This document shows, one piece after another, positions 18,308 through 26,614 of a DNA stretch of 64,000 nt. Under the pieces are notes generated by a model that saw only the letters and a list, made by a program, of their open reading frames with translations, was not told the origin of the DNA and made no database searches. Made by a program: the position numbers and the translations under genes. The stretch is taken from NCBI RefSeq assembly GCF_025822245.1, contig NZ_JACKTL010000008.1, positions 1 through 64,000 of the forward strand. The letters run 5' to 3'. This DNA is from Mycolicibacterium hodleri. GTDB lineage: Bacteria; Actinomycetota; Actinomycetes; Mycobacteriales; Mycobacteriaceae. Numbering within the stretch: position 1 is the stretch's first letter; each line of letters begins with the position of its first letter.

Positions 18308-19181
18308 GAGTAGCCCGGATCTCGACATGCGCAAGCTGCGCTACTTCGTCGCCGTCGCCGAGGAGTTGAACTTCGGCCGGGCCGCCAAGCTCCTTCACAT
18401 CGCCCAGCCGGTGCTGTCGCGCCAGATCCGGGCGTTGGAGGACGAGCTCGGCGTCCGCCTGCTGGTCCGCGACACCCGTGGCGCCGCTCTCACCGACGCG
18501 GGGAGCCAGCTGCTGCAGGACGCGCGCTTCCTGCTCGCTGAGTCGAAGGCATTGCGAGAGAGACTTTTTCGGGTTAATACTCCCGCGCGAGTCGTGCGGG
18601 TGGGGGTGATGCCGGGGCTGTTGGCGACCGCCGCCGTGCGGACCTTCGAATCGGCGCACCCCGCATACCGCGCGGAGGTAGTCCCGATCGGTGCGACCGA
18701 ACAACTCGAGGCGGTGCGCACCCGCACTCTCGACGTGGTCTACGCCCGCGAGCCCGTCGACCACCGCGGGCTCGGGACCGCGGCGCTCCTCGAGGAACCA
18801 CGGGACGCGCTGCTGCCGGCCGACGACCCCCTGGCCCGTCGGCCGTCGGTGCGACTCGCCGAGCTGGCGTCGCACCACCCACTGCAGGACCCGGCCGTCG
18901 TGCCGGAGTGGTTCGCCGTCGCGACGCCCGAGCGACGGCGCGCCACCTTCCGCGCCGCGTCGAGCATGGAGGAGAAGCTCGAGCGGGTCGCCGCGCACGA
19001 GGGCTTCGCGATTCTGCCGCGGTCGGCGACGGCGTTCTACCGGCGGCCCGACGTGTGCGTCGTGCCGATCGAGGACATCCCGCCCGGTCGCGTCACCCTC
19101 ATCTGGGATGCGGCCGTCGTCGACCCGGTCCGCGACGCCTTCGTCGCCGCCGCGCTGGACCGTCGCGACCAGACGGTCTGA
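18306..19181 (+). CDS. LysR-family transcriptional regulator
   Basis: A 291-residue LTTR. The N-terminal winged helix is clear: MRKLRYFVAVAEELNFGRAAKLLHIAQPVLSRQIR is the standard LTTR HTH, present here with L-x-V-S-type pattern (residues ~8-45). It is followed by the linker helix and a periplasmic-binding-protein-like effector domain. Overall spacing resembles BenM/CbnR-type regulators of aromatic compound genes. The likely regulated partner is the divergent SDR; an ATAC-N7-GTAT site overlaps the start codon. Confidence 0.9.
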   Translation: MSSPDLDMRKLRYFVAVAEELNFGRAAKLLHIAQPVLSRQIRALEDELGVRLLVRDTRGAALTDAGSQLLQDARFLLAESKALRERLFRVNTPARVVRVGVMPGLLATAAVRTFESAHPAYRAEVVPIGATEQLEAVRTRTLDVVYAREPVDHRGLGTAALLEEPRDALLPADDPLARRPSVRLAELASHHPLQDPAVVPEWFAVATPERRRATFRAASSMEEKLERVAAHEGFAILPRSATAFYRRPDVCVVPIEDIPPGRVTLIWDAAVVDPVRDAFVAAALDRRDQTV

Positions 19182-19220
19182 GCGTCGCGCACCGGCGCCG
19201 GCACGAGCGAAGATGGTTTC

Positions 19221-19802
19221 GTGCCCAGCTCGTTTCCGCCCGCCTTGCCGACGGGCTCGTTCTCGACCTCGGACCACCCTCGCATCGCCGTCGGCGACGC
19301 GGTACTGAGACCGTGGATCCTCGACGACTCCGCCGCCCTGGTCGCGGCGTTCGACGACCCGGCGATCCGGCAGTGGCACGTCAGCCGCGCGGACACCGAA
19401 GACGAAGCACGCGAACTGATCACGCGCTGGCAGGGCGGCTGGGCCGCCGAGTCCGAGTTCAACTGGGCAATCGTCGGGGCGGATGACGCCCTGCTCGGCC
19501 GCATCGCCTTGAAGGGCGTCGACCTGTTCGACGCCACGGCCGAAGTCGCCTACTGGATGTGCCCCGCGTCGCGCGGACGCGGGCTGTGCCCGCGGGCCGT
19601 CGTCACGCTGTCGGAGTGGGCCTTCGCGGCCGGCTTTCATCGCCTCCAGTTGCAGCATTCGACCCGCAACCTGCCCTCCTGCCGGGTGGCGACCAAGGCC
19701 GGGTTCGCCGAGGAGGGCACCCGACGCGGTGCGGCCTTGCACTCCGACGGGTGGCACGACATGCACGCCCACGCCCGACTGAGCGGCGACGACGGCCGCT
19801 GA
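19221..19802 (+). CDS. GNAT acetyltransferase (RimJ/RimL-like)
   Basis: A 193-residue acetyltransferase. Evidence: LRPWILDDSAALVAAFDDPAI near the N-terminus, YWMCPASRGRGLCPRAVVTLSEWAF carrying the acetyl-CoA loop (R-G-R-G-L), and STRNLPSCRVATKAGF, as in RimJ/RimL enzymes. The GTG start at 19221 is the first in frame. Target unknown; it follows lysR by about 40 bp on the same strand and could be co-transcribed. Confidence 0.82.
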   Translation: MPSSFPPALPTGSFSTSDHPRIAVGDAVLRPWILDDSAALVAAFDDPAIRQWHVSRADTEDEARELITRWQGGWAAESEFNWAIVGADDALLGRIALKGVDLFDATAEVAYWMCPASRGRGLCPRAVVTLSEWAFAAGFHRLQLQHSTRNLPSCRVATKAGFAEEGTRRGAALHSDGWHDMHAHARLSGDDGR

Positions 19803-19807
19803 CTGCG

Positions 19808-21223
19808 CTACTCCCCGACCTGGGGTAGCTCGTCGGCCGCGATCTCGCAGGGCGTCGGCCCGGTGTCCCCGGCGAGGGGTTGTGCGACGACGGCGGGCGG
19901 CGGCTCCACCGGTGGCTCGGGCGGCACGGTCGGCGCGGGTTCCGTTACCGGGGGCGGCTCGGCCGCCGCCTCGGCGACGTCGGCGGCGGGCTCCCCAAGT
20001 CCCTCGTCGGCCTCGGACACGGCGGGGTCCTCGCCCTCCTCGCCCTCGTCGTCTTCGGCCTTCGCGACCTCCTCGTCGTCGTCGTCCTCGTCGTCCTCCT
20101 CGTCCTCCGGCGGGTCGTCCAGTTCCTCGTCGGGATTGTCGGGATCGTCGAGGTCGACGGGCTCGTCGACGCCGGCGGAGTCGGCCAGCTCGCCGCCCGA
20201 GCCGACCAACCCGCCGATCAGGTCGGCCAGCTGCTGCCCAAATTCCCCAAACCCCCCGAGGCCGGACCCCGTCGATCCCATGGCACCCATCGGCGCCGTG
20301 CCCGCGCCGAACTCTCCTGCCGCCGGCGTCGTCGACGTCGGCGGCGGCGCTCCCACGGGTGCCGCGGGAGGCGGGATCGTCGCCGCCTCCGGACTGGACC
20401 ACGGCGCGGCCGCCGCCGGTGCGGGGACCGATCCGACGGCGGCCGCGGGGACGGTCTGTACGGACGCGGGCTCCGGCACGGCCGCGGCCACCGGCGCGGG
20501 CGTCGGATCCTTCGTCGCGACGAGGTCGCCGCGCGGGCCGAGCACACCGGGCACGCCGAAAGCGGCGACCGGTGCGGTGATACGCGCGATCGCCGCGTCA
20601 TAGGCGGCGTCGACCGCGGCGGCGGACTCGCGCATCGCCGTCACCCAGTCGGCTCCGACGATCGCGTCGACGAACGGCGTCACCTCCAGGTCGACCAACT
20701 CACTGGCGGCGGCGACGTCCCCGGCGCCGGTCGTCACCGTCTTGGCGGCGGCCAGCCAGTGGGCGCGCTGCTCGCCCACGAGGGCCTCGGTGGCCGCCAC
20801 CTTCGCGTCGACGGCCTGCCACAGCGCGTCTCGCAGGGTGGCCACCGCGTCGGCGGCCGCCCGCACCGCCGAGCTGACGGCGGTCGCGGATTGGCAACTG
20901 CGCCAGAGGAATTCGCGAGCTGCCGTCGCACCCCGGCCCGACCAGGCGGCGTCCAGATCAGCCATCACGTCGGCCTGCATGCGGGCCGCGTCCTCGGCGG
21001 CCGACGCGGCGGCCGACAGCGCACCGTGGTCGGACTCCAACGCCCGCAGGTCCAGGCCGTCCTCACCGGAGTACCAGTCGCGCACCTGCGCGGGGTGCCC
21101 CGTCAGATCGGGGTGCTGATACCCGAGCCGACGACACGCCGCCACGTACTCCTCCACGTCGTCGACGGCAGGTCTGCCCTCGGCGAGTCGGCCCGCGACG
21201 TCGACGGTGTCGCCCACCGTCAT
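19808..21223 (-). CDS. Large acidic protein with WXG-like helical N-terminus (putative type VII secretion substrate)
   Basis: About 471 residues in three parts. Residues 1-240 are predominantly helical and contain LDAAWSGRGATAARE, a WxG turn between two helical stretches as in WXG100/PPE-type proteins. Residues ~240-330 are Ala/Pro-rich. The region from ~355 on is strongly acidic (long runs of Asp and Glu), then Pro/Glu-rich, ending with CEIAADELPQVGE. No catalytic motif is visible. The start overlaps the upstream small gene by ATGA, so the two are a translationally coupled pair. I infer an Esp-like secreted or surface protein; it is not adjacent to the ESX-4 genes. Confidence 0.62.
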   Translation of the reverse strand: MTVGDTVDVAGRLAEGRPAVDDVEEYVAACRRLGYQHPDLTGHPAQVRDWYSGEDGLDLRALESDHGALSAAASAAEDAARMQADVMADLDAAWSGRGATAAREFLWRSCQSATAVSSAVRAAADAVATLRDALWQAVDAKVAATEALVGEQRAHWLAAAKTVTTGAGDVAAASELVDLEVTPFVDAIVGADWVTAMRESAAAVDAAYDAAIARITAPVAAFGVPGVLGPRGDLVATKDPTPAPVAAAVPEPASVQTVPAAAVGSVPAPAAAAPWSSPEAATIPPPAAPVGAPPPTSTTPAAGEFGAGTAPMGAMGSTGSGLGGFGEFGQQLADLIGGLVGSGGELADSAGVDEPVDLDDPDNPDEELDDPPEDEEDDEDDDDEEVAKAEDDEGEEGEDPAVSEADEGLGEPAADVAEAAAEPPPVTEPAPTVPPEPPVEPPPAVVAQPLAGDTGPTPCEIAADELPQVGE

Positions 21224-21525
21224 CCCAGCCGCGCTGCGCCGCGCGCGTCGACCTCGACGTAGCGGTCGCCGGACGCCCGCAACGCGGCGGCGATCTCGCG
21301 CATCGCCCTGGCCCACGAGGACGTCTGGCCGACGACGTCGTCGACGGCCCGCCGCACGCCGTCGCCGCCGGCCACGTGATCACGACCGGCGACGGCACCG
21401 TCGAACACGAGGCGGTTCAGCCCACCGCGGGCCAACCCGTCGACGATGTCTGCGATCGCGTCGCACCGGCCGGCAGCGTCGAGAAGCGCCCCGACGTCGA
21501 CGCGTGCGGACTGTATGTCTCCCAT
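21220..21525 (-). CDS. EspC-like small helical protein
   Basis: A 101-residue protein (MGDIQSARVDVGALLDAAGR start) with two amphipathic helical stretches around a Gly-rich turn and the ending RASGDRYVEVDARGAARLG. The length, helix-turn-helix layout and C-terminal YxxxD-like element (YVEVD) match EspC/type VII secretion-target proteins (PF10824-like, from memory). Its stop overlaps the start of the large acidic protein, a pairing seen with Esp/ESX substrates. The start at Met 21525 is preferred; upstream frame is unlike the family. Confidence 0.62.
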   Translation of the reverse strand: MGDIQSARVDVGALLDAAGRCDAIADIVDGLARGGLNRLVFDGAVAGRDHVAGGDGVRRAVDDVVGQTSSWARAMREIAAALRASGDRYVEVDARGAARLG

Positions 21526-21568
21526 GCCCGAATACGACGCAGCGCGGGGCCGTCCGGTTCCCGTCGGT

Positions 21569-22870
21569 TCAGGCGAGATCCATGTCGAGCCCGGCCAGAT
21601 GGCCGCGGGCGCGCGCCTGACCGACCGACCCGGCACCGGCGCCGTCGTGCAAGAGCCGCCAGCCGTCGCGGTCGTCGCGACCTTCCGGCAGGTCCAACCA
21701 ACGCCTCAGGACCGCCAGGTCGCCGGTGGCGATCACAGCCGTTCGCAGACTGGTGCTCAGCTCCGTGCGCAGGCGCGCCACCGCTGGGGACATCGACTGC
21801 GGCAGCAGCGCGCCGGTGTAGACGTCCAGCGCGGCGGCGACCCGGCCGGACCGCAGCTCGTCGAAGACCTGGCTGACGTCGCTGACCACGGGCTCGAGCA
21901 GCCGGTACGGCCGCGACCCCACCACCACCGGCTTGATGACGCGTCGCAGGCGCGACATCTCGGCGCGGACCGTCACCACGTCGAGGTCCTTGTCGTCGAG
22001 CATCATCGCGAGGTGGTCGGCACTGAGACCCTCGGGATGCTGACTGAGCAGGACCAGGATGTCGGCGTGCCGCGGGGTCAAGCTCGACGACCGGCGGTTG
22101 CCCCGCTCGTCGGCGGCCTGCCACCGCGGGCGGCTGGCGCCGAGCACCCGCAGCCGGGCACCCACCGGATCCGCGGCCGGGGCCGCCGGCTTGGTGAGCC
22201 GCAGCAACGCCAGATGGTTCTCGACGGCGACGGCGGTGGCCCGCACCAGGGCCAGCGCTTGCGCCGAGGCAACCTCGACGCCACCGGTCAGGTCGATCGC
22301 GCCGAGGAGGTCGCCGGTGCCGGGGTCGTGGACGGGCGCCGCGGTGCAACTCCACCGCTGCGCCACCCGAGAGAAGTGTTCGGAGCTGCGGATCTGCATC
22401 TCCCGGTCGAGGGCGAGCGCGGTGCCCGGCGCGTTGGTCCCGACGCGGCGCTCGCTCCAGTCCGCGCCGGGAACGAAGTTCATCGACTCCGCCTTGCGGA
22501 GTGCCTCCGGGTCGCCCTCCACCCACAGCAACGTGCCGTCGGCGGCGGTGATGGCGACCACCACGCCCGAGTCCCTGGCGTCGTCGACGAGCAGCCGCCG
22601 GATCACGGGAAGGGCCGACGCCAGCGGATGCGCGTCACGCAACCGGGCGAGTCGCAGGGTCGCGTCGGACGACTCCGCGCCCTCGGTGTCGGGGTCGACG
22701 CCCTTGGCCAGGCTGCGGCGCCAACTCTCGGCGACGACGGGCCGGATGGCCGTGGAGTCGAGATAGGTCGAGTCGACTTCCCCCGCCACGAACAGATCGT
22801 GCACCGCGCGCAGGGCAGTCGGCGGCGGCCACGACGGCGTACGGCCGTCCAGCGCCTTCGACAGAACCAC
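21569..22870 (-). CDS. GAF-domain transcriptional regulator (AcoR-like sensor part, no AAA+ domain)
   Basis: A 433-residue protein. The N-terminal part reads RPVVAESWRRSLAKGVDPD, then a GAF domain with VGTNAPGTALALDREMQIRSSEHF and CTAAPVHDPGTGDLLGAIDLTG, as in AcoR/acetoin-type sigma-54 activators. The AAA+ and Fis domains are absent. Instead a winged-helix-like segment LTPRHADILVLLSQHPEGLS is present. The GTG start at 22870 has AAGGAG about 11 bp upstream; the longer in-frame reading would run into the divergent riboswitch. Position at the edge of the B12/dehydratase block makes it a candidate regulator of alcohol/aldehyde metabolism. Confidence 0.72.
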   Translation of the reverse strand: MVLSKALDGRTPSWPPPTALRAVHDLFVAGEVDSTYLDSTAIRPVVAESWRRSLAKGVDPDTEGAESSDATLRLARLRDAHPLASALPVIRRLLVDDARDSGVVVAITAADGTLLWVEGDPEALRKAESMNFVPGADWSERRVGTNAPGTALALDREMQIRSSEHFSRVAQRWSCTAAPVHDPGTGDLLGAIDLTGGVEVASAQALALVRATAVAVENHLALLRLTKPAAPAADPVGARLRVLGASRPRWQAADERGNRRSSSLTPRHADILVLLSQHPEGLSADHLAMMLDDKDLDVVTVRAEMSRLRRVIKPVVVGSRPYRLLEPVVSDVSQVFDELRSGRVAAALDVYTGALLPQSMSPAVARLRTELSTSLRTAVIATGDLAVLRRWLDLPEGRDDRDGWRLLHDGAGAGSVGQARARGHLAGLDMDLA

Positions 22871-23059
22871 CCGTGACCACGCTCCTTGCACCGGCGAACA
22901 CCACGGTCCGAGCCTCGAGGCCAGACCGCCCCCGCTCGTCACCACAGTAGTCCTCCGGCCCGGCTGCGTAGGGGATCTCCCGACAAACGTGCACGCGCCG
23001 CTCGTGTGAGCGGCCAGCGGCCTCGGGCCGCTTTCCACCGGGCCGCGACGGGGGTGGTT

Positions 23060-23065
23060 TATCAT
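23060..23065 (+). promoter_or_regulatory. -10 element upstream of the cobalamin riboswitch
   Basis: TATCAT matches TANNNT and would place transcription start at about 23072, exactly at the 5' side of the predicted riboswitch P1 stem. The remaining bases 22871-23059 between the GAF gene and this element are GC-rich and show no gene. Confidence 0.45.
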
Positions 23066-23072
23066 CGGTTTG

Positions 23073-23172
23073 CGCTTGGCGTACAGGAATCTGGTGGAAG
23101 CCCAGAACGGACGCGCCGCTGTGAACACGACTGGTGAAAGCCTGTGTGTGAGTCAGATGTTGGGCCAAGAGC
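23073..23172 (+). promoter_or_regulatory. Cobalamin riboswitch
   Basis: The conserved B12-box is readable: GGAATCTGGTGGAAGCCCAG (P5 arms TCTGG/CCAGA), then ACGGACGCGCCGCTGTGA, the actinobacterial form of the CCCGC-x-ACTGT core, then GAGTCAGAT near the 3' side. GCTTGGC (23074-23080) can pair with GCCAAG (23164-23169) to close P1. The distal arms are short, so this looks like a compact mycobacterial version. It precedes a leader ORF and cobT, so ligand would be expected to reduce B12 synthesis. Whether control is transcriptional or translational is not decidable here. Confidence 0.82.
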
Positions 23173-23185
23173 ATCCTGAATCGAA

Positions 23186-23205
23186 CGGGGTCGCGAGACG
23201 CCCCG
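23186..23205 (+). promoter_or_regulatory. GNRA-capped hairpin in the riboswitch expression platform
   Basis: GGGGTC-GCGA-GAC-g-CCC folds into a stem with a GCGA tetraloop and a bulged G. It ends directly before AAAGGAA, the ribosome site of the leader ORF, so it is well placed to gate translation of that ORF. There is no U-tract, so a classical intrinsic terminator is unlikely. Confidence 0.5.
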
Positions 23206-23217
23206 AAAGGAACCCAG

Positions 23218-23283
23218 ATGACGACGATCCACCCGGGCCCGACCGCCCACCCACCGCTCGTGTCGGTTCCCGCGGCCTTCTGA
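23218..23283 (+). CDS. 21-residue leader ORF between riboswitch and cobT
   Basis: ATG at 23218 has a good ribosome site (AAAGGAA, 5-11 bases upstream) and encodes a 21-residue peptide, starting [13 protein letters not shown] and ending VPAAF. The stop TGA shares its last base with the cobT ATG (TGATG). cobT itself has no recognisable Shine-Dalgarno sequence, so cobT translation probably depends on termination/reinitiation from this ORF. The peptide is Pro/His-rich and has no recognised domain. Upstream ORFs linked to mycobacterial B12 riboswitches have been reported in M. tuberculosis; similarity of this one is untested. Confidence 0.6.
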   Translation: MTTIHPGPTAHPPLVSVPAAF

Positions 23284-24356
23284 TGGATTTCTCCGCAGTG
23301 CCTGCGCCGGATGCCGACGCCGAGCATGCCGCCCGGTCCCGCCAGGACTCCCTGACCAAACCCCGCGGCGCGCTGGGACGACTGGAAGAGCTGTCGATCT
23401 GGGTGGCGGCCTGTCAAGGCACGTGTCCCCCACGACAGTTCACCCGCGCCCGCATCGTCGTCTTCGCCGGTGACCACGGCGTGGCCAAGTCCGGCGTCTC
23501 GGCCTACCCGCCCGAGGTGACCGCGCAGATGGTCGCCAACATCGACGCCGGCGGTGCCGCCGTCAACGTGCTCGCCGGCAACGCCGGGGCAACGGTCCGC
23601 GTCGTCGACGTCGCCGTGGACTGCGACGAGCCGTTGTCCGAACGGATCGGCGCCCACAAGGTGCGCCGCGGCAGCGGTGACATCGCGGTCGAGGACGCCA
23701 TGACCGCCGAGGAGACGATCGCCGCGGTGACCGCCGGCCGGCGCATCGCCGACGAGGAGGTCGACGCCGGCGCGGACCTCCTGATCGCCGGCGACATGGG
23801 CATCGGAAACACCACCCCGGCGACGACGTTGATCGCCGCGCTGACGGGCAAGGAGCCGGTTGCCCTGGTCGGCAGGGGCACCGGCGTGGACGACGCCGGC
23901 TGGATGCGCAAGACCGCGGCGGTGCGCGACGCGCTGTACCGCACCCGGGGCGAAACAGCGGATCCCCTTGCGCTGCTTCGTATCTGCGGTGGCGCCGACC
24001 TGGCCGCCATGGCCGGCTTCTGCGCCCAGGCCGCCATTCGGCGTACCCCCGTGCTGCTGGACGGCGTCGTCGTGACGGCCGCCGCCCTGGTCGCCGAACG
24101 GCTGGCCCCCGGCGCGTCGACGTGGTGGCAGGCGGGTCACCGATCCACCGAACCGGCACACGCGGCCGCGCTCGCACATCTGGGCCTCGACCCCCTCGTC
24201 GACCTGGGCATGCGACTCGGCGAGGGTTCCGGCGCCGCGGTCGCGTTGCCACTGGTGCGAGCCGCCGTGGCCATCCTGTCGTCGATGGCGACCTTCGGCG
24301 AAGCCGACGTGTCGGATCGCGACGACACCGATGACCGGTCGGCGGCGACCCCTTGA
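23283..24356 (+). CDS. cobT: Nicotinate-nucleotide-dimethylbenzimidazole phosphoribosyltransferase
   Basis: CobT makes alpha-ribazole-5'-phosphate, the lower ligand precursor of cobalamin. The protein of 357 residues has [46 protein letters not shown] and a C-terminal [18 protein letters not shown], in which the conserved glutamate acts as catalytic base in CobT enzymes. I start at Met 23283 ([12 protein letters not shown]); the longer in-frame reading would translate the riboswitch. Coupled upstream to the leader ORF (TGATG) and downstream to cobIJ (TTGA). Confidence 0.95.
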   Translation: MDFSAVPAPDADAEHAARSRQDSLTKPRGALGRLEELSIWVAACQGTCPPRQFTRARIVVFAGDHGVAKSGVSAYPPEVTAQMVANIDAGGAAVNVLAGNAGATVRVVDVAVDCDEPLSERIGAHKVRRGSGDIAVEDAMTAEETIAAVTAGRRIADEEVDAGADLLIAGDMGIGNTTPATTLIAALTGKEPVALVGRGTGVDDAGWMRKTAAVRDALYRTRGETADPLALLRICGGADLAAMAGFCAQAAIRRTPVLLDGVVVTAAALVAERLAPGASTWWQAGHRSTEPAHAAALAHLGLDPLVDLGMRLGEGSGAAVALPLVRAAVAILSSMATFGEADVSDRDDTDDRSAATP

Positions 24357-25861
24357 GCGGCACGCACGGCAAGCTGTGGGCGGTCGGCATCGGCCCCGGC
24401 GACAGCGAGCTCGTCACGTTGAAGGCCGCCCGGGTCATCGGCTCCGCCGATGTGGTCGCCTTCCACTGCGCCCGCCACGGGCGCAGCGTGGCACTGTCGG
24501 TCGCCGAACCGTTTCTGCGCGATGGGCAGATTCACGAACGGCTGACCTACCCGGTCACCACCGAGACCACCGACCATCCGGCGGGCTACCGCGGCGCCCT
24601 CGACGACTTCTACACCAGTGCCAGCGAGGTGCTCGCGGACCACCTGCGAGCGGGCCGCAGTGTCGCCCTTCTCGCCGAGGGCGACCCGCTGTTCTACAGC
24701 TCGTACATGCACATGCACAAGCGCCTGGCCCACGAGTTCGACACCGAGATCATTCCCGGCGTGACGTCGGTCAGTGCGTCGGCCATGGCGGTCGGCACTC
24801 CCCTCGTCGAGGGCGAGGAGACGTTGACGGTGCTCCCCGGCACGATGTCGGCCGACGAACTGGTCCGCCGGCTCCGCGACGGCGACGCGGTCGCCATCAT
24901 GAAGCTCGGCCGCACCTTCCCCAAGGTTCTCGCGGCGCTGGAAACGGCCGGCGTCGCAGACCGCGCCTGGTACGTGGAACGCGCGTCGACGTCGGCGCAA
25001 CGCGTGATGCCGGTCCGGGACGTGGATCCCATTACCGTGCCGTACTTCTCGATGGTCATCGTCCCCGGTCCGCTGAACAACCCGGCGCCGGTTCCGAGCG
25101 GACCGACGATGGGTGAGGTGGTCGTCGTCGGACTCGGTCCCGGCGCAGACAGGTGGACCACCCCCGAGGTGCACGGCGAACTGGCCAGGGCGACCGACAT
25201 CGTCGGCTACAAGACCTATCTGGCGCGCGTCTCACCGCGGCCCGGCCAGCGGTTGCACCCCAGCGACAACCGCGTCGAATCCGAACGTGCCTGCATGGCA
25301 TTGGATCTGGCGAAGAACGGCGCCAGGGTCGTCGTCGTCAGTTCCGGTGATCCCGGCGTGTTCGCGATGGCCGCCGCCGTCGTCGAGGTCGCCACCGAAC
25401 CCGCGTGGAGCGACGTTCCGGTGCGGGTGGTGCCCGGGATGACCGCCGCCAACGCCGTGGCGGCCGCCGTCGGCGCCCCGCTCGGCCACGACTACGCCGT
25501 GATCTCGCTGTCGGACCGGTTGAAGAGCTGGGACGTCATCGAGCGACGTCTGCACGCGGCCGTCGACGCCGACATGGTGATCGCGATCTACAACCCCGGC
25601 TCGGAGAGTCGGACGTGGCAGGTCAGCGCGCTGAAGGAGATTCTGACGCAACGCCTTCCGGGCGACCGCCCGATCGTCCTCGGTCGGGACGTCGGCGGTC
25701 CGGAGGAGAGCGTGGTGGTGACGACGGTGGCCGCCTTCGACCCCTCGGTCGTCGACATGCGGACCCTGCTGATCATCGGTTCCTCGACCACGACGGTGGC
25801 CGAGCGCGCGGCCGGCCGGGCCGTGTTCACCTCGCGACGGTACGAGACTCCACGAGGTTGA
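24353..25861 (+). CDS. cobIJ: CobI-CobJ fusion: precorrin-2 C20- and precorrin-3B C17-methyltransferase
   Basis: Two tandem tetrapyrrole methylase domains in 502 residues. The N-terminal CobI half begins [19 protein letters not shown] and contains [12 protein letters not shown]; the CobJ half begins [15 protein letters not shown] and contains [22 protein letters not shown] and the IGSS near the C-terminus. Both halves use SAM on corrin precursors. The same fusion exists in M. tuberculosis (Rv2066), where it is elsewhere on the chromosome. The start is a TTG overlapping the cobT stop. Its 3' end overlaps the convergent 140-residue gene by 35 bp. Confidence 0.95.
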   Translation: MSGTHGKLWAVGIGPGDSELVTLKAARVIGSADVVAFHCARHGRSVALSVAEPFLRDGQIHERLTYPVTTETTDHPAGYRGALDDFYTSASEVLADHLRAGRSVALLAEGDPLFYSSYMHMHKRLAHEFDTEIIPGVTSVSASAMAVGTPLVEGEETLTVLPGTMSADELVRRLRDGDAVAIMKLGRTFPKVLAALETAGVADRAWYVERASTSAQRVMPVRDVDPITVPYFSMVIVPGPLNNPAPVPSGPTMGEVVVVGLGPGADRWTTPEVHGELARATDIVGYKTYLARVSPRPGQRLHPSDNRVESERACMALDLAKNGARVVVVSSGDPGVFAMAAAVVEVATEPAWSDVPVRVVPGMTAANAVAAAVGAPLGHDYAVISLSDRLKSWDVIERRLHAAVDADMVIAIYNPGSESRTWQVSALKEILTQRLPGDRPIVLGRDVGGPEESVVVTTVAAFDPSVVDMRTLLIIGSSTTTVAERAAGRAVFTSRRYETPRG

Positions 25862-26249
25862 GCTCGGCGATTTCGATCAGGTTGCGCCAGAAGCTGTGGC
25901 GCTCCAGCCGGGTTTGGCCGATCACCATCGCGCGCCACTGCGCGAGCAGCGGTGTGAAGGACTGATTCTCGTCGAGCAGGGCGACCGTGTCGGAGACCAG
26001 GTCGCCGCCCACGGGCTCGGCCGGGTTCAGCGTCCGCCACAGCCGAGCGGTGATCCGCACGCGGCGGCGGTGGTCGACCAGTGCGGACAGCAGCCACCGA
26101 ATCGCCCGCCGTTCTTCGTCGCCGATCCAGGTGGCGTCCCCGCAGCTGTTGAGGAAGGCCTGTTGGGCCTTGGTCGTCTCGTTGAGCTCGTTCAGGACAC
26201 GGACCGCCTCGACCCGCATCTGGGGCGCGGGCACCCCATCGAAATTCAC
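25827..26249 (-). CDS. Unrecognised 140-residue protein, last gene of the dehydratase operon
   Basis: Starts with a GTG that overlaps the stop of the reactivase small-subunit gene (GTGA), so it is clearly part of the operon. The sequence is mostly helical and charged: RVEAVRVLNELNETTKAQQ, then DEERRAIRWLLSALVDHRRR, then FTPLLAQWRAMVIGQTRLER and a C-terminal [17 protein letters not shown] see no signal peptide, membrane helix, metal site or known domain. Position after both reactivase subunits suggests an accessory factor for the dehydratase or its cofactor, but that is inference. The last 35 bp overlap cobIJ tail to tail. Confidence 0.75.
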   Translation of the reverse strand: MNFDGVPAPQMRVEAVRVLNELNETTKAQQAFLNSCGDATWIGDEERRAIRWLLSALVDHRRRVRITARLWRTLNPAEPVGGDLVSDTVALLDENQSFTPLLAQWRAMVIGQTRLERHSFWRNLIEIAELNLVESRTVAR

Positions 26250-26614
26250 GAAAACCGTTCCGTGCGAAGCGGAATGCCCACCACGATGCGGGCGGCGTTG
26301 TGGCCGAGGATGCGGGCGGTCGCCGCACCCGCAGGGCCCGGCGAGGACAACTCGGGAAGGGGGTCGGTGAGCTTGTCGTGCTGGACGCACACCCGCCCGT
26401 CGGCGTCGATCCCCACTCCGACGGCCAGTGAGGACTGGCCGGCGGCCGTGCGGGCGAGTTCCGTCGCGTCCACGTCGTCGCCTGGGCGTTCGACCACCGA
26501 CGGCACGCCCTCCTCCTCCATGCCGGCCAGCACCTCGTTCTCAACCCGTCCGGCCACACGACTGAGCACCAGAATGGCCGGTTTCTCCGGCTGACCGCCC
26601 TCACGCACGCGCAC
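26246..26614 (-). CDS. ddrB: Diol/glycerol dehydratase reactivase, small subunit (DdrB/PduH-like)
   Basis: 122 residues. PAILVLSRVAGRVENEVLAGMEEEGVPS and the C-terminal ARILGHNAARIVVGIPLR match the small subunit of diol dehydratase-reactivating factor, which resembles the dehydratase beta subunit and helps exchange damaged cobalamin for free AdoCbl. The GTG start lies within the end of ddrA (14-bp overlap); another in-frame GTG two codons later is possible. The order ddrA-ddrB directly behind the three dehydratase subunits is the classical pdu/dha arrangement. Confidence 0.82.
   Translation of the reverse strand: MRVREGGQPEKPAILVLSRVAGRVENEVLAGMEEEGVPSVVERPGDDVDATELARTAAGQSSLAVGVGIDADGRVCVQHDKLTDPLPELSSPGPAGAATARILGHNAARIVVGIPLRTERFS

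Noticed and set aside
19880..21262. Long plus-strand frames rich in Gly/Ser/Arg opposite the acidic protein
   Set aside because: They are low-complexity complements of Asp/Glu and Pro/Ala codons with no domain; the minus-strand pair has coupled starts.
23070..23282. In-frame extension of cobT through the riboswitch
   Set aside because: It would translate the conserved riboswitch core, and CobT similarity begins only after Met 23283.
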